The notes under the pieces are model-generated. The model did no database searches and had not been told where the DNA came from. It was given only the letters and a program-made list of their open reading frames with translations. 64,000 bases of DNA from Shewanella hanedai (lineage in GTDB: Bacteria; Pseudomonadota; Gammaproteobacteria; Enterobacterales; Shewanellaceae), in contig NZ_VKGK01000012.1 of NCBI RefSeq assembly GCF_007197645.1, forward strand, positions 1-64,000, written 5' to 3'. Positions 39,454 through 48,250 of this stretch are shown here, piece after piece. The translations under genes and the position numbers were made by a program. Within the stretch, counting starts at the first letter, position 1. Each line of letters starts with the position of its first letter.

Positions 39454-39849
39454 ATGGAAACTTTGAACAATCTGTATCCGGTGATTAAGCACCTTCATTT
39501 GACTCTGGTTGCAGCGAGCGTACTCTTTTTTATCGTACGTTTTGTGCTACACCTTCGTGAATCTCCAGTGATGGAAAAGAAGCTAATCAAAATAGCTCCC
39601 CATGTGATTGACACTTTTTTAATTTTATCAGGCCTTACCTTGTGCGTAATAATCAATCAGTATCCATTTGAGGATCCTTGGTTAACAGAAAAATTAGGTG
39701 CTGTTCTCGCTTACATCTTATTAGCTACAATAGCCCTAAAGGCTAATCGCAATAAGTTGTTTAAAACCTTTGCGGCTTTAGGCGCTATTGCTTGGGTGGT
39801 TTATGCCGCTAAGCTTGCCGTGTTTAAACAAGCCATGTTGTTAGGATAA
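39454..39849 (+). CDS. sirB2: SirB2 family inner-membrane protein
   Basis: A 131-residue protein with four hydrophobic helices, starting near LHLTLVAASVLFFIVRFVLHL and ending in IAWVVYAAKLAVF. This is the SirB2/YchQ family named for a Salmonella locus, of unknown biochemical role. Its stop overlaps the sirB1 start (TAATG). In E. coli it follows prmC directly; here three unrelated genes lie between. Confidence 0.93.
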   Translation: METLNNLYPVIKHLHLTLVAASVLFFIVRFVLHLRESPVMEKKLIKIAPHVIDTFLILSGLTLCVIINQYPFEDPWLTEKLGAVLAYILLATIALKANRNKLFKTFAALGAIAWVVYAAKLAVFKQAMLLG

Positions 39850-40637
39850 TGACCACTTTGCCACTTAAAAATGAGATTGAGTTGCCTGAAATGGCATTCG
39901 AGATCGGTGCACATCTCAGCTTTTCTAAAGCTGAGTCTGCTAATTGGGCTTGGCTTGAACTTGCAGGCTCTGTTCTTAGCCATTATGTGGTCGATCGACA
40001 TGAGCGACTAACTGAACTACTACGCTGGTTCTATCAAGATTTAGGGTTTTGCATACGCCAACCTTACTTTAGTGTCGAGGCGGCAGATCTGGGGACTTGC
40101 ATCAGCAGTCGTCAGGGAAACAGTACGACTTTAGCCACGGTATTGATGCTGCTTGCTAAGCAGTTAGATCTTAAGCTGGAGCCTTTGCTTCTGCCTGGTA
40201 CTACGGTACTGATGAGCAAAATTGACGGTGTGGTTAAGTATATTGATCCGCTAAACGGCAATGAGTTAACTCGTCATCAGTTACACGTTTTGGTACGTGG
40301 TGAGCTAGGTAACGGAGTGCCCTTTAAGGCCAGTTATCTTAAGCCTGTAAGTTTGAAGCGTTTAGTGTCGAGAATGATCCATGAGCTCAAAGCGGGTTGT
40401 ATCGTGTCGCACAAGTTTGAACCTGCCATGGAGTGCTGTAATTTATTGCTGCAGTGGCATCCTGATGATCTTAATTTGAATCGTGAGCGTGCTTTTATTG
40501 CTCAGCAGTTAGGTTGTATCAGTGTCGCAGCTGCTGACCTTAAGCATTTTGTGGACAACAGTCCTCATGATCCTGTGATTGAACTGGTGAAAATGCAGCT
40601 TAAAGAGTTAAGAGAAGAGCAAGAGGTATTTCACTAA
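39849..40637 (+). CDS. sirB1: SirB1/YchA transglutaminase-like and TPR protein
   Basis: A cytoplasmic protein of 262 residues. The N-terminal part carries the transglutaminase-like SirB1 domain (HYVVDRHERLTELLRWFYQDLGF ... GTCISSRQGNSTTLATVLMLLA). The C-terminal part has tetratricopeptide-like helices (LLLQWHPDDLNLNRERAFIAQQLG). It is coupled to sirB2 by a one-base overlap. E. coli YchA is followed by kdsA; here a DUF819 gene intervenes. Function unknown. Confidence 0.92.
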   Translation: MTTLPLKNEIELPEMAFEIGAHLSFSKAESANWAWLELAGSVLSHYVVDRHERLTELLRWFYQDLGFCIRQPYFSVEAADLGTCISSRQGNSTTLATVLMLLAKQLDLKLEPLLLPGTTVLMSKIDGVVKYIDPLNGNELTRHQLHVLVRGELGNGVPFKASYLKPVSLKRLVSRMIHELKAGCIVSHKFEPAMECCNLLLQWHPDDLNLNRERAFIAQQLGCISVAAADLKHFVDNSPHDPVIELVKMQLKELREEQEVFH

Positions 40638-40786
40638 CTCCATATGTTAATCACGGTAGGCATTGCCTACCGTTCTATTAAAAATAATAAACCGAATTAG
40701 AATCAAAAAATCAATCAACAAATAAAATCAAAAAATAATTAGAAATTAAAATAATAATAAAACTATGGATGGGAGAATACACCGCT

Positions 40787-42040
40787 ATGAGTAGTACTGC
40801 ATTAGTTACTAATGATGCCACAGGGCTCGGGATCTTGGCTGTCATACTGGGGTTTGTATTTTATACAAGCAATAGCAAAAATCGATTTTGGACCAAGTTC
40901 TATACCTTTATCCCTGCACTGTTGATGTGTTATTTTTTACCTTCACTACTCAACACTTTCAACATCATTGACGGTCATTCGTCGCAACTCTATTTTGTCG
41001 CCTCGCGTTATCTTTTGCCTGCTTGTTTAGTCTTGTTGATTTTAAGCGTCGATCTTAAGGCTATTGTGTCTTTAGGTCCCAAAGCGCTGATCATGTTTTT
41101 GACGGGTACCGTGGGTATCGTGGTTGGAGGTCCTATTGCGCTGCTTATTGTGTCAGCGATGAACCCTGAAGTGTTAGGCGTTCAGGGGCCAGAAGCGGTA
41201 TGGCGTGGGATGACGACATTAGCAGGTAGTTGGATCGGTGGTGGCGCCAATCAAGCGGCCATGAAAGAGATCTACGAAGCCGGTGGTGACATCTTCTCTA
41301 TCATGGTGACTGTTGATGTGATCGTGGCGAATATATGGATGGCAGTCTTGTTGTTTATGGCATCGAAGGCGAAACAGATAGATGCGAAAACAGGAGCGGA
41401 TACATCAGCACTGGAAGCATTGAAAGATAAAGTAGAAAAATACCACGCTGAAAATGCTCGCATTCCCAGTCTTAAGGACTTGATGATGATTGTGGCTATC
41501 GGTTTCGGTATCACAGGATTAGCCCATGTGGTTGCTGATTTTTTAGGTCCATTCTTCGAGTTAAATTACCCTTGGACGCGAGATTACAGTCTGACCTCTA
41601 AGTTCTTCTGGTTGATTGTGACTGTGACAACAATTGGTTTAGCCATGTCCTTCAGCCCAGTACGTCATTTAGAGGCAGCGGGCGCGTCTAAAGTGGCTAC
41701 GGCATTCCTTTATATTTTAGTTGCAACCATCGGCTTACACATGGATGTCTCTAAACTGTTCGATCCAGAAAACCTTTGGTATTTTGCTATTGGTATTATC
41801 TGGATGCTGGTTCACGCATGTCTGATGTTGATCGTGGCTAAATTGATAAAAGCGCCGCTGTTTTATATGGCGGTAGGCAGTCAGGCCAATGTTGGCGGCG
41901 CTGCATCTGCTCCTGTTGTTGCGGCAGCATTCCATCCGTCATTGGCACCAGTCGGTGTATTATTGGCGGTATTAGGCTATGCTGTTGGCACTTATATGGC
42001 TTGGATATGCGGCCAGATCTTGCAGATAATCGCGAGCTAA
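40787..42040 (+). CDS. DUF819 family membrane transporter-like protein
   Basis: A polytopic protein of about 417 residues with ten or more hydrophobic segments. The conserved glycine-rich loop TTLAGSWIGGGANQAAMKE and the repeat-like end AVGSQANVGGAASAPVVAAAF are typical of DUF819 (Bacillus YjcL type). The substrate is unknown. The ATG at 40787 is preferred; an ATG six codons earlier lacks a ribosome site. The 100 bases upstream are extremely A-rich. It lies between sirB1 and kdsA. Confidence 0.88.
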   Translation: MSSTALVTNDATGLGILAVILGFVFYTSNSKNRFWTKFYTFIPALLMCYFLPSLLNTFNIIDGHSSQLYFVASRYLLPACLVLLILSVDLKAIVSLGPKALIMFLTGTVGIVVGGPIALLIVSAMNPEVLGVQGPEAVWRGMTTLAGSWIGGGANQAAMKEIYEAGGDIFSIMVTVDVIVANIWMAVLLFMASKAKQIDAKTGADTSALEALKDKVEKYHAENARIPSLKDLMMIVAIGFGITGLAHVVADFLGPFFELNYPWTRDYSLTSKFFWLIVTVTTIGLAMSFSPVRHLEAAGASKVATAFLYILVATIGLHMDVSKLFDPENLWYFAIGIIWMLVHACLMLIVAKLIKAPLFYMAVGSQANVGGAASAPVVAAAFHPSLAPVGVLLAVLGYAVGTYMAWICGQILQIIAS

Positions 42041-42044
42041 ATGA

Positions 42045-42953
<909 letters not shown>

Positions 42954-42956
42954 TAC

Positions 42957-42975
42957 TTATACTGATTGGTATTAG
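42957..42975 (-). repeat. Solo copy of the ACTGATTGGTAT terminal repeat after kdsA
   Basis: cttatactgattggtatta lies a few bases after the kdsA stop and matches the right end of the element at 30298-30563. It directly precedes the kdsA terminator hairpin. Confidence 0.6.
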
Positions 42976-43003
42976 CCCATATTTCACGATATGGGCTTTA
43001 TCT
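42975..43003 (+). terminator. Terminator of kdsA
   Basis: AGCCCATA and TATGGGCT pair across an eight-base loop, followed by TTATCTATTTT. Confidence 0.75.
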
Positions 43004-43103
43004 ATTTTAGCAATAGTGAATATTCGCCATTGTAGGTCGTTTGTCATCGAGCGATAGGATATCCTTAGTACAACTAATACCCTCCCAGAAGTTATTGTCA
43101 ACT

Positions 43104-43976
43104 ATGTGGATCTTGTTTACCTTCCTTGCAGCTTCTATGCAGGCATGGCGTAATGCATTTCAAAGCAAACTGAGTAAAGAGGTGAGTATCGCGGGGGGGA
43201 CTCTTGCGCGTTTTCTCTGGGCGGGTCCCATCGCAGCAGCCTATCTTGCAGGACTTTACCTTTGGCGACCCGTGGCGTTACCCACTTTCACGTTTGAGTT
43301 TGCTTTCTATGTCCTAGGTGCATCAGCGATGCAGATCCTTGCTACGGCCTTAATGGTGAAGTTATTTAAATTGAAAAACTTCGCTGTTGGCGCAGGCTTG
43401 GCTAAGAGTGAAGCTTTGGTTGCGGCCATACTCGGCGTTATTTTTTTTGGTACCCAGCTATCACTGTTAGGTTGGTTAGGTGTGTTGATTGGTGGCTTAG
43501 CCATTTTTATGATGGGCAGCCGTCAGGGACTTAAAGATATCTCTTTGCCAACGGCACTGATTGGTTTGGCTTGTGGCACCGCATTTGCGTTAACTTCGCT
43601 CTGGGTGCGAGAAGCCAGTTTGAGCTTAAGCTTACCTTTTCCCTATAGTGCGGCTTGGGTATTATTGCTGGTGATCTCGATTCAAACATTGGTGCTATTG
43701 ATCTACCTGATGGTGAAGGAGAGCAATACATTAACCATGCTTTGGCACCGACCTAAGCTTACATTTTTAATTAGCACGACGAGTTGTATTGGTTCTATAG
43801 GTTGGTTTAGCGCCATGTCTTTGCAGGCGGTTCCTTATGTGAAAACATTAGGGCAGGTTGAAGTGTTCTTTACTCTATTGATTGCTGTGTTTTGGCTTAA
43901 AGAGGGGGTAAAAATTAAGGATATGTTGGGACTGATACTTATCGCGATCGCTGCCATGCTGGTGATGTGGAGTTAG
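43104..43976 (+). CDS. EamA/DMT-family transporter
   Basis: A ten-helix drug/metabolite transporter family protein of about 290 residues, made of two EamA-type halves. The first begins WILFTFLAASMQAWRNAFQSKLSK and the second ends LGLILIAIAAMLVMWS. The EamA feature LGQVEVFFTLLIAVFWLKEG near the end is clear. The ATG at 43104 starts directly at the first membrane helix; a longer frame adds an unsupported polar stretch. The substrate is unknown. Confidence 0.9.
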   Translation: MWILFTFLAASMQAWRNAFQSKLSKEVSIAGGTLARFLWAGPIAAAYLAGLYLWRPVALPTFTFEFAFYVLGASAMQILATALMVKLFKLKNFAVGAGLAKSEALVAAILGVIFFGTQLSLLGWLGVLIGGLAIFMMGSRQGLKDISLPTALIGLACGTAFALTSLWVREASLSLSLPFPYSAAWVLLLVISIQTLVLLIYLMVKESNTLTMLWHRPKLTFLISTTSCIGSIGWFSAMSLQAVPYVKTLGQVEVFFTLLIAVFWLKEGVKIKDMLGLILIAIAAMLVMWS

Positions 43977-44004
43977 CGGCTCAGCTTGAGCCGCGAATGG
44001 GTGT

Positions 44005-44646
44005 TTACTTGCTGATTTTTTGACGTTGGCTGATGACCAAATGTGCGCAAAGTATGCCGATCCCCGCTCCTGCTAATAGATCACCTAGATAGTGGAAATT
44101 TTGTGCGAGTTGACCGACAAATACACCTAGCATGGTCGCTATCCAAAGCAGGCGGTAGCGAGGAAAGTGGAACCAGAATACGGATGCAAGGGCGAAGGTA
44201 AAGAGTGAATGACCAGAGGGGAAGGAGTTGTATGCTAGACCTTCAGCAAACGGATGAAAGCCCTCAATGCGATCATTAATCCATGATGGATTGTTGTCAG
44301 TCCAAGTTTGTGGCCAAGTACGGCCAAAAAGCGCTTTAGCCCCGAACCTGACGACTGATGCAAGCATAAAGGTGAGTGCCAAATGGATGGCTAAGCCAGA
44401 AAATCGATTTCTTACCTTTGAGAATATGCAGCTAACCAGCACTATCAAGGCGAGTGCCTCTAAAAGCATTGGAATATTACTGAGTAATTTAGTGAATGAA
44501 GTTGCACTATTTTGCTGGTAAATAAAGTCAGCTAAATGCCGATCAATAAAGAAAATACTAAGCAAGGTGATGAGAAGTATAGCGCTGTAAAAGAGTGTGC
44601 TTTTCTTCATTGAGTAAAAAAGAAAAGTAGGGGGATGCGTCGGCAT
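44005..44646 (-). CDS. PAP2-family phosphatase, membrane-bound
   Basis: About 200-213 residues with five to six membrane helices. The phosphatase motifs are KALFGRTWP (KX6RP type), SFPSGHS and QNFHYLGDLLAG (SRX5HX3D type, with QN replacing SR). It probably dephosphorylates a lipid phosphate such as phosphatidylglycerophosphate or undecaprenyl pyrophosphate. The substitution in the third motif leaves activity to be tested. The start may be the ATG at 44646 or at 44610. Confidence 0.85.
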   Translation of the reverse strand: MPTHPPTFLFYSMKKSTLFYSAILLITLLSIFFIDRHLADFIYQQNSATSFTKLLSNIPMLLEALALIVLVSCIFSKVRNRFSGLAIHLALTFMLASVVRFGAKALFGRTWPQTWTDNNPSWINDRIEGFHPFAEGLAYNSFPSGHSLFTFALASVFWFHFPRYRLLWIATMLGVFVGQLAQNFHYLGDLLAGAGIGILCAHLVISQRQKISK

Positions 44647-44701
44647 TGTGATGACTCTAGGGTTAATTCAATGGCGCCTAATTTACGCTGTTTGAGTAAG
44701 A

Positions 44702-44736
44702 GATGCATGCCAAAAACTTAAATTTTGGCATGCATC
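44702..44736 (-). terminator. Long hairpin after the QEGLA gene
   Basis: GATGCATGCCAAAA and its exact reverse complement make a 14-bp stem with a seven-base loop, starting eight bases after the stop codon. The tail on the minus strand is TCTTACTC, not a clean T run, so termination efficiency is uncertain. Confidence 0.5.
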
Positions 44737-44743
44737 AATTGAG

Positions 44744-46771
44744 TTAACCTCTTAAGCTCTCGATTAGGAAACTCAAACTAGAGGCTTTATCGTCTTCAGT
44801 CTCATCTTTATTAAGCTGGTCAGAACTCTTATCTTGCTGAGAATTGATAATAAATTTAGGCGGTGTTAACCAGTTTCGTTGTACTAACTCGTCGATAAGA
44901 TCCAGATATTGAGAACCTGTTTTTCCGATCATAAGGTTAGTTAAATCGCGTTCAGCAGAGAGTTGTTTTATGGTTACAAACCCACTTAAATACAGATGAT
45001 CTTTTGTTAATCCACCGCCACGATATACTCGTGTCGTAGTCACAAATGCATCATCTTTACTCATACCCATCTCATCGACTAAAAAGCTATAGGTGTGGTA
45101 GAAGTTTTGTTCTTTGAGCATGGAGTCTACAGCCAATACTCGGTAGGCGAGAGTGTTAAGCCTGTTATGCGCCATGTAACCAGCATTATATTCAGCCATG
45201 ATGGCCAAGCCTTCTTGAGTTTCGGTCGCACCTGGTAACCCTAAACGTAGTGCTTTTAAGGGTTGCTGACGAGAGTTCAAGGTTGTGGCCATATGAACAC
45301 CTAACTCATGGTGGTTTAATCGCTGAACCTCTGCAAAGCTAAATTTGGCATGAGTATTCACTTTTAATTGTGGTGGGGTTGAGCTCACCATAGCACGAGC
45401 TAGAATAGCGCTGCTTAGATTCACTTTACACTTCATCCCCCAATCACTTGCTTGCTGCTTCATCAGCTCACAAGCGCTTTTAGCATCCAAAATCTCGCCA
45501 CCATTTTCTTCTATTTCTTTTGCATAAAGTAGAAATTTGGCGTTGTTAATTGATTGAGTATCGGGTCTTCCATAATGGCGAAGCGAGTTATATAGAAATG
45601 ACTCCTGACCGACGCTCGAGAGCAGATCTACTTCTTCACTTAGCGAGTGGATCATATCTGAGTAGAGTTGCTTCATTGCAGGGTCTGAGATACTTTCGAT
45701 TGGAACCCGATATAAATTTTGCTTGAACCCATTGGCATCGATGGGGAGTTGTTTATAGTGAAAATTCGGTGTAAATCTGCTTGGAGCTCGCTCGAATCGA
45801 CGTCGTTCAGCGGTTAAATTCACCGGGTTTACATATTTTAAGGTCTCTACTCCCTGAGCCAACTTATATATCATCGCGTCGACATTAAGCACTGCTGGCT
45901 CTATCGCAGAGCTCAGCATATTCGCTCCGCATACCTTGCTTCTCAGGTTTATTTTTCGTTGAAAAAAGGCGCTGGTTTCACTTAATGACTGTTTCAGCCC
46001 AAGTTTAAGTGCGTCGACAACCAGAGGGAATACATCGCCATTATTGGCATCTAAATAGACTTTTTTTATCTGAGTTGATAGGACTAGAGTACGATCAAAG
46101 TGTGCATTTGTGTGAGTGGTTAGGTAACCCATGCCGCGGTTAACGGCATTAAGATCGGCTGAGGTATCTATATTCGGAACCGAGCTTTTTTTCAGTTCGG
46201 CGTGAAACTTATTAACTACAGATTGCCATCTAGACATGTCAATTTGAGCCGTAGCAATATCAAACAGAGGCGCGACTTTATCAGTCTCTAGAGGCGTATA
46301 GGCTTTTATATCAAAGACGATCACTTTACCAAACTGAGATTCCAGTTTAGTTATTAGGGCGCTATAGATTTGAAAGAATGCATCGTGCTTGTAATGGCTT
46401 AGGGATCTTTGTTTTGTTGTCAGCGGCTTATCCCAAAGCTTCTGTTTTGTCGTTAGCTTGTAGGATGTAGATAATGCCTTTGGACAATCGAGATCGTATT
46501 CAAGTCGCGAGTCAAGGCAGGTTAGCGTGATAGGTTGTGAGGCGATAAGCTCATCGGTTAGCCTCGCTGCATGTGTATCACGCTCTTCTTTGGTAAGTTG
46601 GCAGTGCTTTAGTAGATCATCGCGTAATTCATGACCTGTATGGATCGCTGTGCAAACAACCGGAAGGTATTGCTCTATCTTTATATGACAACCAGAAGAT
46701 GAGAGTTGTCCAGAAAACACCTCTCCACGTTTGATAAAAGATAGAACTTCTTCAAGACTATAAACTTGCAT
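44744..46771 (-). CDS. DUF1704 QEGLA-motif zinc-metallopeptidase-like protein
   Basis: A 675-residue cytoplasmic protein of the family annotated as flavohemoglobin expression-modulating QEGLA motif proteins. A zinc-protease signature HELGVH (HExxH) lies at about residues 488-493. The glutamate of TETQEGLAIMAEY lies 32 residues after its first histidine, the right place for a third zinc ligand. The same HExxH plus EGLA layout is found in human MATCAP1 (KIAA0895L), a tubulin tyrosine carboxypeptidase, so a peptidase role is a reasonable inference. The N-terminal 300 residues hold no motif I know. Its ATG overlaps the end of maoP by 14 bases. Confidence 0.9.
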   Translation of the reverse strand: MQVYSLEEVLSFIKRGEVFSGQLSSSGCHIKIEQYLPVVCTAIHTGHELRDDLLKHCQLTKEERDTHAARLTDELIASQPITLTCLDSRLEYDLDCPKALSTSYKLTTKQKLWDKPLTTKQRSLSHYKHDAFFQIYSALITKLESQFGKVIVFDIKAYTPLETDKVAPLFDIATAQIDMSRWQSVVNKFHAELKKSSVPNIDTSADLNAVNRGMGYLTTHTNAHFDRTLVLSTQIKKVYLDANNGDVFPLVVDALKLGLKQSLSETSAFFQRKINLRSKVCGANMLSSAIEPAVLNVDAMIYKLAQGVETLKYVNPVNLTAERRRFERAPSRFTPNFHYKQLPIDANGFKQNLYRVPIESISDPAMKQLYSDMIHSLSEEVDLLSSVGQESFLYNSLRHYGRPDTQSINNAKFLLYAKEIEENGGEILDAKSACELMKQQASDWGMKCKVNLSSAILARAMVSSTPPQLKVNTHAKFSFAEVQRLNHHELGVHMATTLNSRQQPLKALRLGLPGATETQEGLAIMAEYNAGYMAHNRLNTLAYRVLAVDSMLKEQNFYHTYSFLVDEMGMSKDDAFVTTTRVYRGGGLTKDHLYLSGFVTIKQLSAERDLTNLMIGKTGSQYLDLIDELVQRNWLTPPKFIINSQQDKSSDQLNKDETEDDKASSLSFLIESLRG

Positions 46772-47138
46772 TTAATTGTGTACCTTCATTGGGCATTACA
46801 TTCGTACCAGCCATTATCTTGCTTGGTACCTTGTAGGAGTGGGAGCTATTCAGACTGTGGAAGTGTTTTGGTTCGCGTGTCAGCTTGATATATTTGAGCC
46901 AAACGAGCTCTATTTTAGTTTGGGCTTGATCTGGCTGATTAAGGGCTTGCACAAAGTGTGCTTCCTCTATTGTTTGTGGCGCTAATAGCGCTGATTCTAA
47001 CCCAAGCATGGTATGCCCATACAGACTGAGTAACTCTGATTCAGCTAAGGTAAAGTCTCCGCTCTTTCTAAAACCTCGAGCAAAGTTGATGTTATCAATG
47101 AAGCATTTTTGACTACGACGAAATGATTCTTCAGACAT
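46758..47138 (-). CDS. maoP: Macrodomain Ori protein MaoP (DUF413)
   Basis: MaoP constrains DNA mobility in the origin macrodomain of E. coli, together with the site maoS. The first 100 residues match E. coli MaoP/YifE: NINFARGFRKSGDFTLAESELLSLYGHTM, VWLKYIKLTREPKHFHSL. The last 25 residues are an unrelated tail. I use the ATG at 47138, with GAGG six bases upstream. It is divergent from hdfR, the same pairing as in E. coli. Its stop lies within the next gene. Confidence 0.9.
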   Translation of the reverse strand: MSEESFRRSQKCFIDNINFARGFRKSGDFTLAESELLSLYGHTMLGLESALLAPQTIEEAHFVQALNQPDQAQTKIELVWLKYIKLTREPKHFHSLNSSHSYKVPSKIMAGTNVMPNEGTQLNASL

Positions 47139-47305
47139 ACAGGACCTCAAAAAATGGTGGTTACTCAGTGGGTTTGAGTTATTGGATTAATCGAGACGTT
47201 AGGGGGTTTATCGTTAAAAGAGAAACAATATATTTTTGTCGTCACCATAAGAATTTATTGTTATTCTGCGGCTGACTCAACGTGGAGTCGACATAAGAAA
47301 AATCG

Positions 47306-48145
47306 ATGGACGTTAAAGTATTTAAAACATTCTTAGAAGTCGCTAAAACGCGCCATTTTGGTCGCGCAGCTGAGAATTTATACATCACCCAAGCCGCTGT
47401 GAGTGCGCGAATTAAACAACTCGAAATATTTTTTGGGCAGACGCTATTTATTCGACACCGAAATAGCATCAAGTTGACCTCATCAGGAGAGCGATTGATT
47501 GCCTATGCCGAAGTGATGGTGAGTACGCTGGAGCATGCGCGTAATGAGTTAGCGCTGTCGGATAGCAGAACCCTGCAACTGACGATGGCGGGGACTCCCA
47601 ATATTTGGGATGCTTATTTGCAGCAATGTTTAAGTGAAGTTGCAGAAGCCTTTTGTGGCTATGCATTCCAGGCGGAGGTTTTGAGTCGGGAATTGTTAAA
47701 TAGGCACTTGCTTGAGCGAACCTTAGACATGGCTTTTGCATTTGAACCACTGAAGAGCGATGAATTAGTCAGTAAAAAGATAGCCAATATCAAGCTTGAA
47801 TTGATGGCATCGAGCCACTGTTCTGTGGATGAAGCCTTATCTCAGCGATATGTTTATGTGGATTGGGGCACCCGTTTTTCATCCGAACATGCTGAGCGTC
47901 ATGGTCAAAAGAGTGCGCCTTATCTTCGAACGTCCACAGGAGGTATTGCACTCGATTTTATTCTGAGAAAAGGCGGGGCAGCATACTTGCCCACTTCTAT
48001 TACCGCGCCTTACCTTGCCACTGAACAGCTTTATCATGTTGAGGGGAGCGAGCCATGGGAGCGCCCCGTATATTTCACCTATAGACGTGACACGATTTCA
48101 TTTGAAGCCATCGCTAAAATAGAACGCTTAGTTATGGCTGAATAG
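47306..48145 (+). CDS. hdfR: LysR-family transcriptional regulator HdfR
   Basis: A 279-residue DNA-binding regulator. The winged helix-turn-helix is at residues 1-60 (EVAKTRHFGRAAENLYITQ, AAVSARIKQLE), followed by a LysR substrate domain. In E. coli HdfR represses flhDC and affects glutamate synthase genes. Identity is supported by the divergent maoP neighbour. Its stop codon directly touches the stop codon of the small gene on the other strand at 48146. Confidence 0.88.
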   Translation: MDVKVFKTFLEVAKTRHFGRAAENLYITQAAVSARIKQLEIFFGQTLFIRHRNSIKLTSSGERLIAYAEVMVSTLEHARNELALSDSRTLQLTMAGTPNIWDAYLQQCLSEVAEAFCGYAFQAEVLSRELLNRHLLERTLDMAFAFEPLKSDELVSKKIANIKLELMASSHCSVDEALSQRYVYVDWGTRFSSEHAERHGQKSAPYLRTSTGGIALDFILRKGGAAYLPTSITAPYLATEQLYHVEGSEPWERPVYFTYRRDTISFEAIAKIERLVMAE

Positions 48146-48250
48146 TCATTGTTTCTTTGATTTTTTCATTGCGATAGCAATGCATATTCCGGCTCCGCCC
48201 CAAGTGATAAGTAGGGCGGATGTCATCATTATTATGGCGCCTGTGCTCAT
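48146..48250 (-). CDS. MetS-type NSS transporter small subunit (34 residues)
   Basis: A 34-residue membrane protein starting MSTGAIIMMTSALLITWGGA and ending CIAIAMKKSKKQ. It is one hydrophobic helix with a WGG turn and a positively charged end, the pattern of MetS small subunits that accompany Na+-dependent amino acid transporters. The ribosome site AGGAGG lies four to five bases upstream, inside the end of the transporter gene, and its ATG overlaps that gene's stop (ATGA). No spacer separates it from the hdfR stop. In Corynebacterium MetS is needed for methionine uptake by MetP; the same dependence is inferred here. Confidence 0.88.
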   Translation of the reverse strand: MSTGAIIMMTSALLITWGGAGICIAIAMKKSKKQ

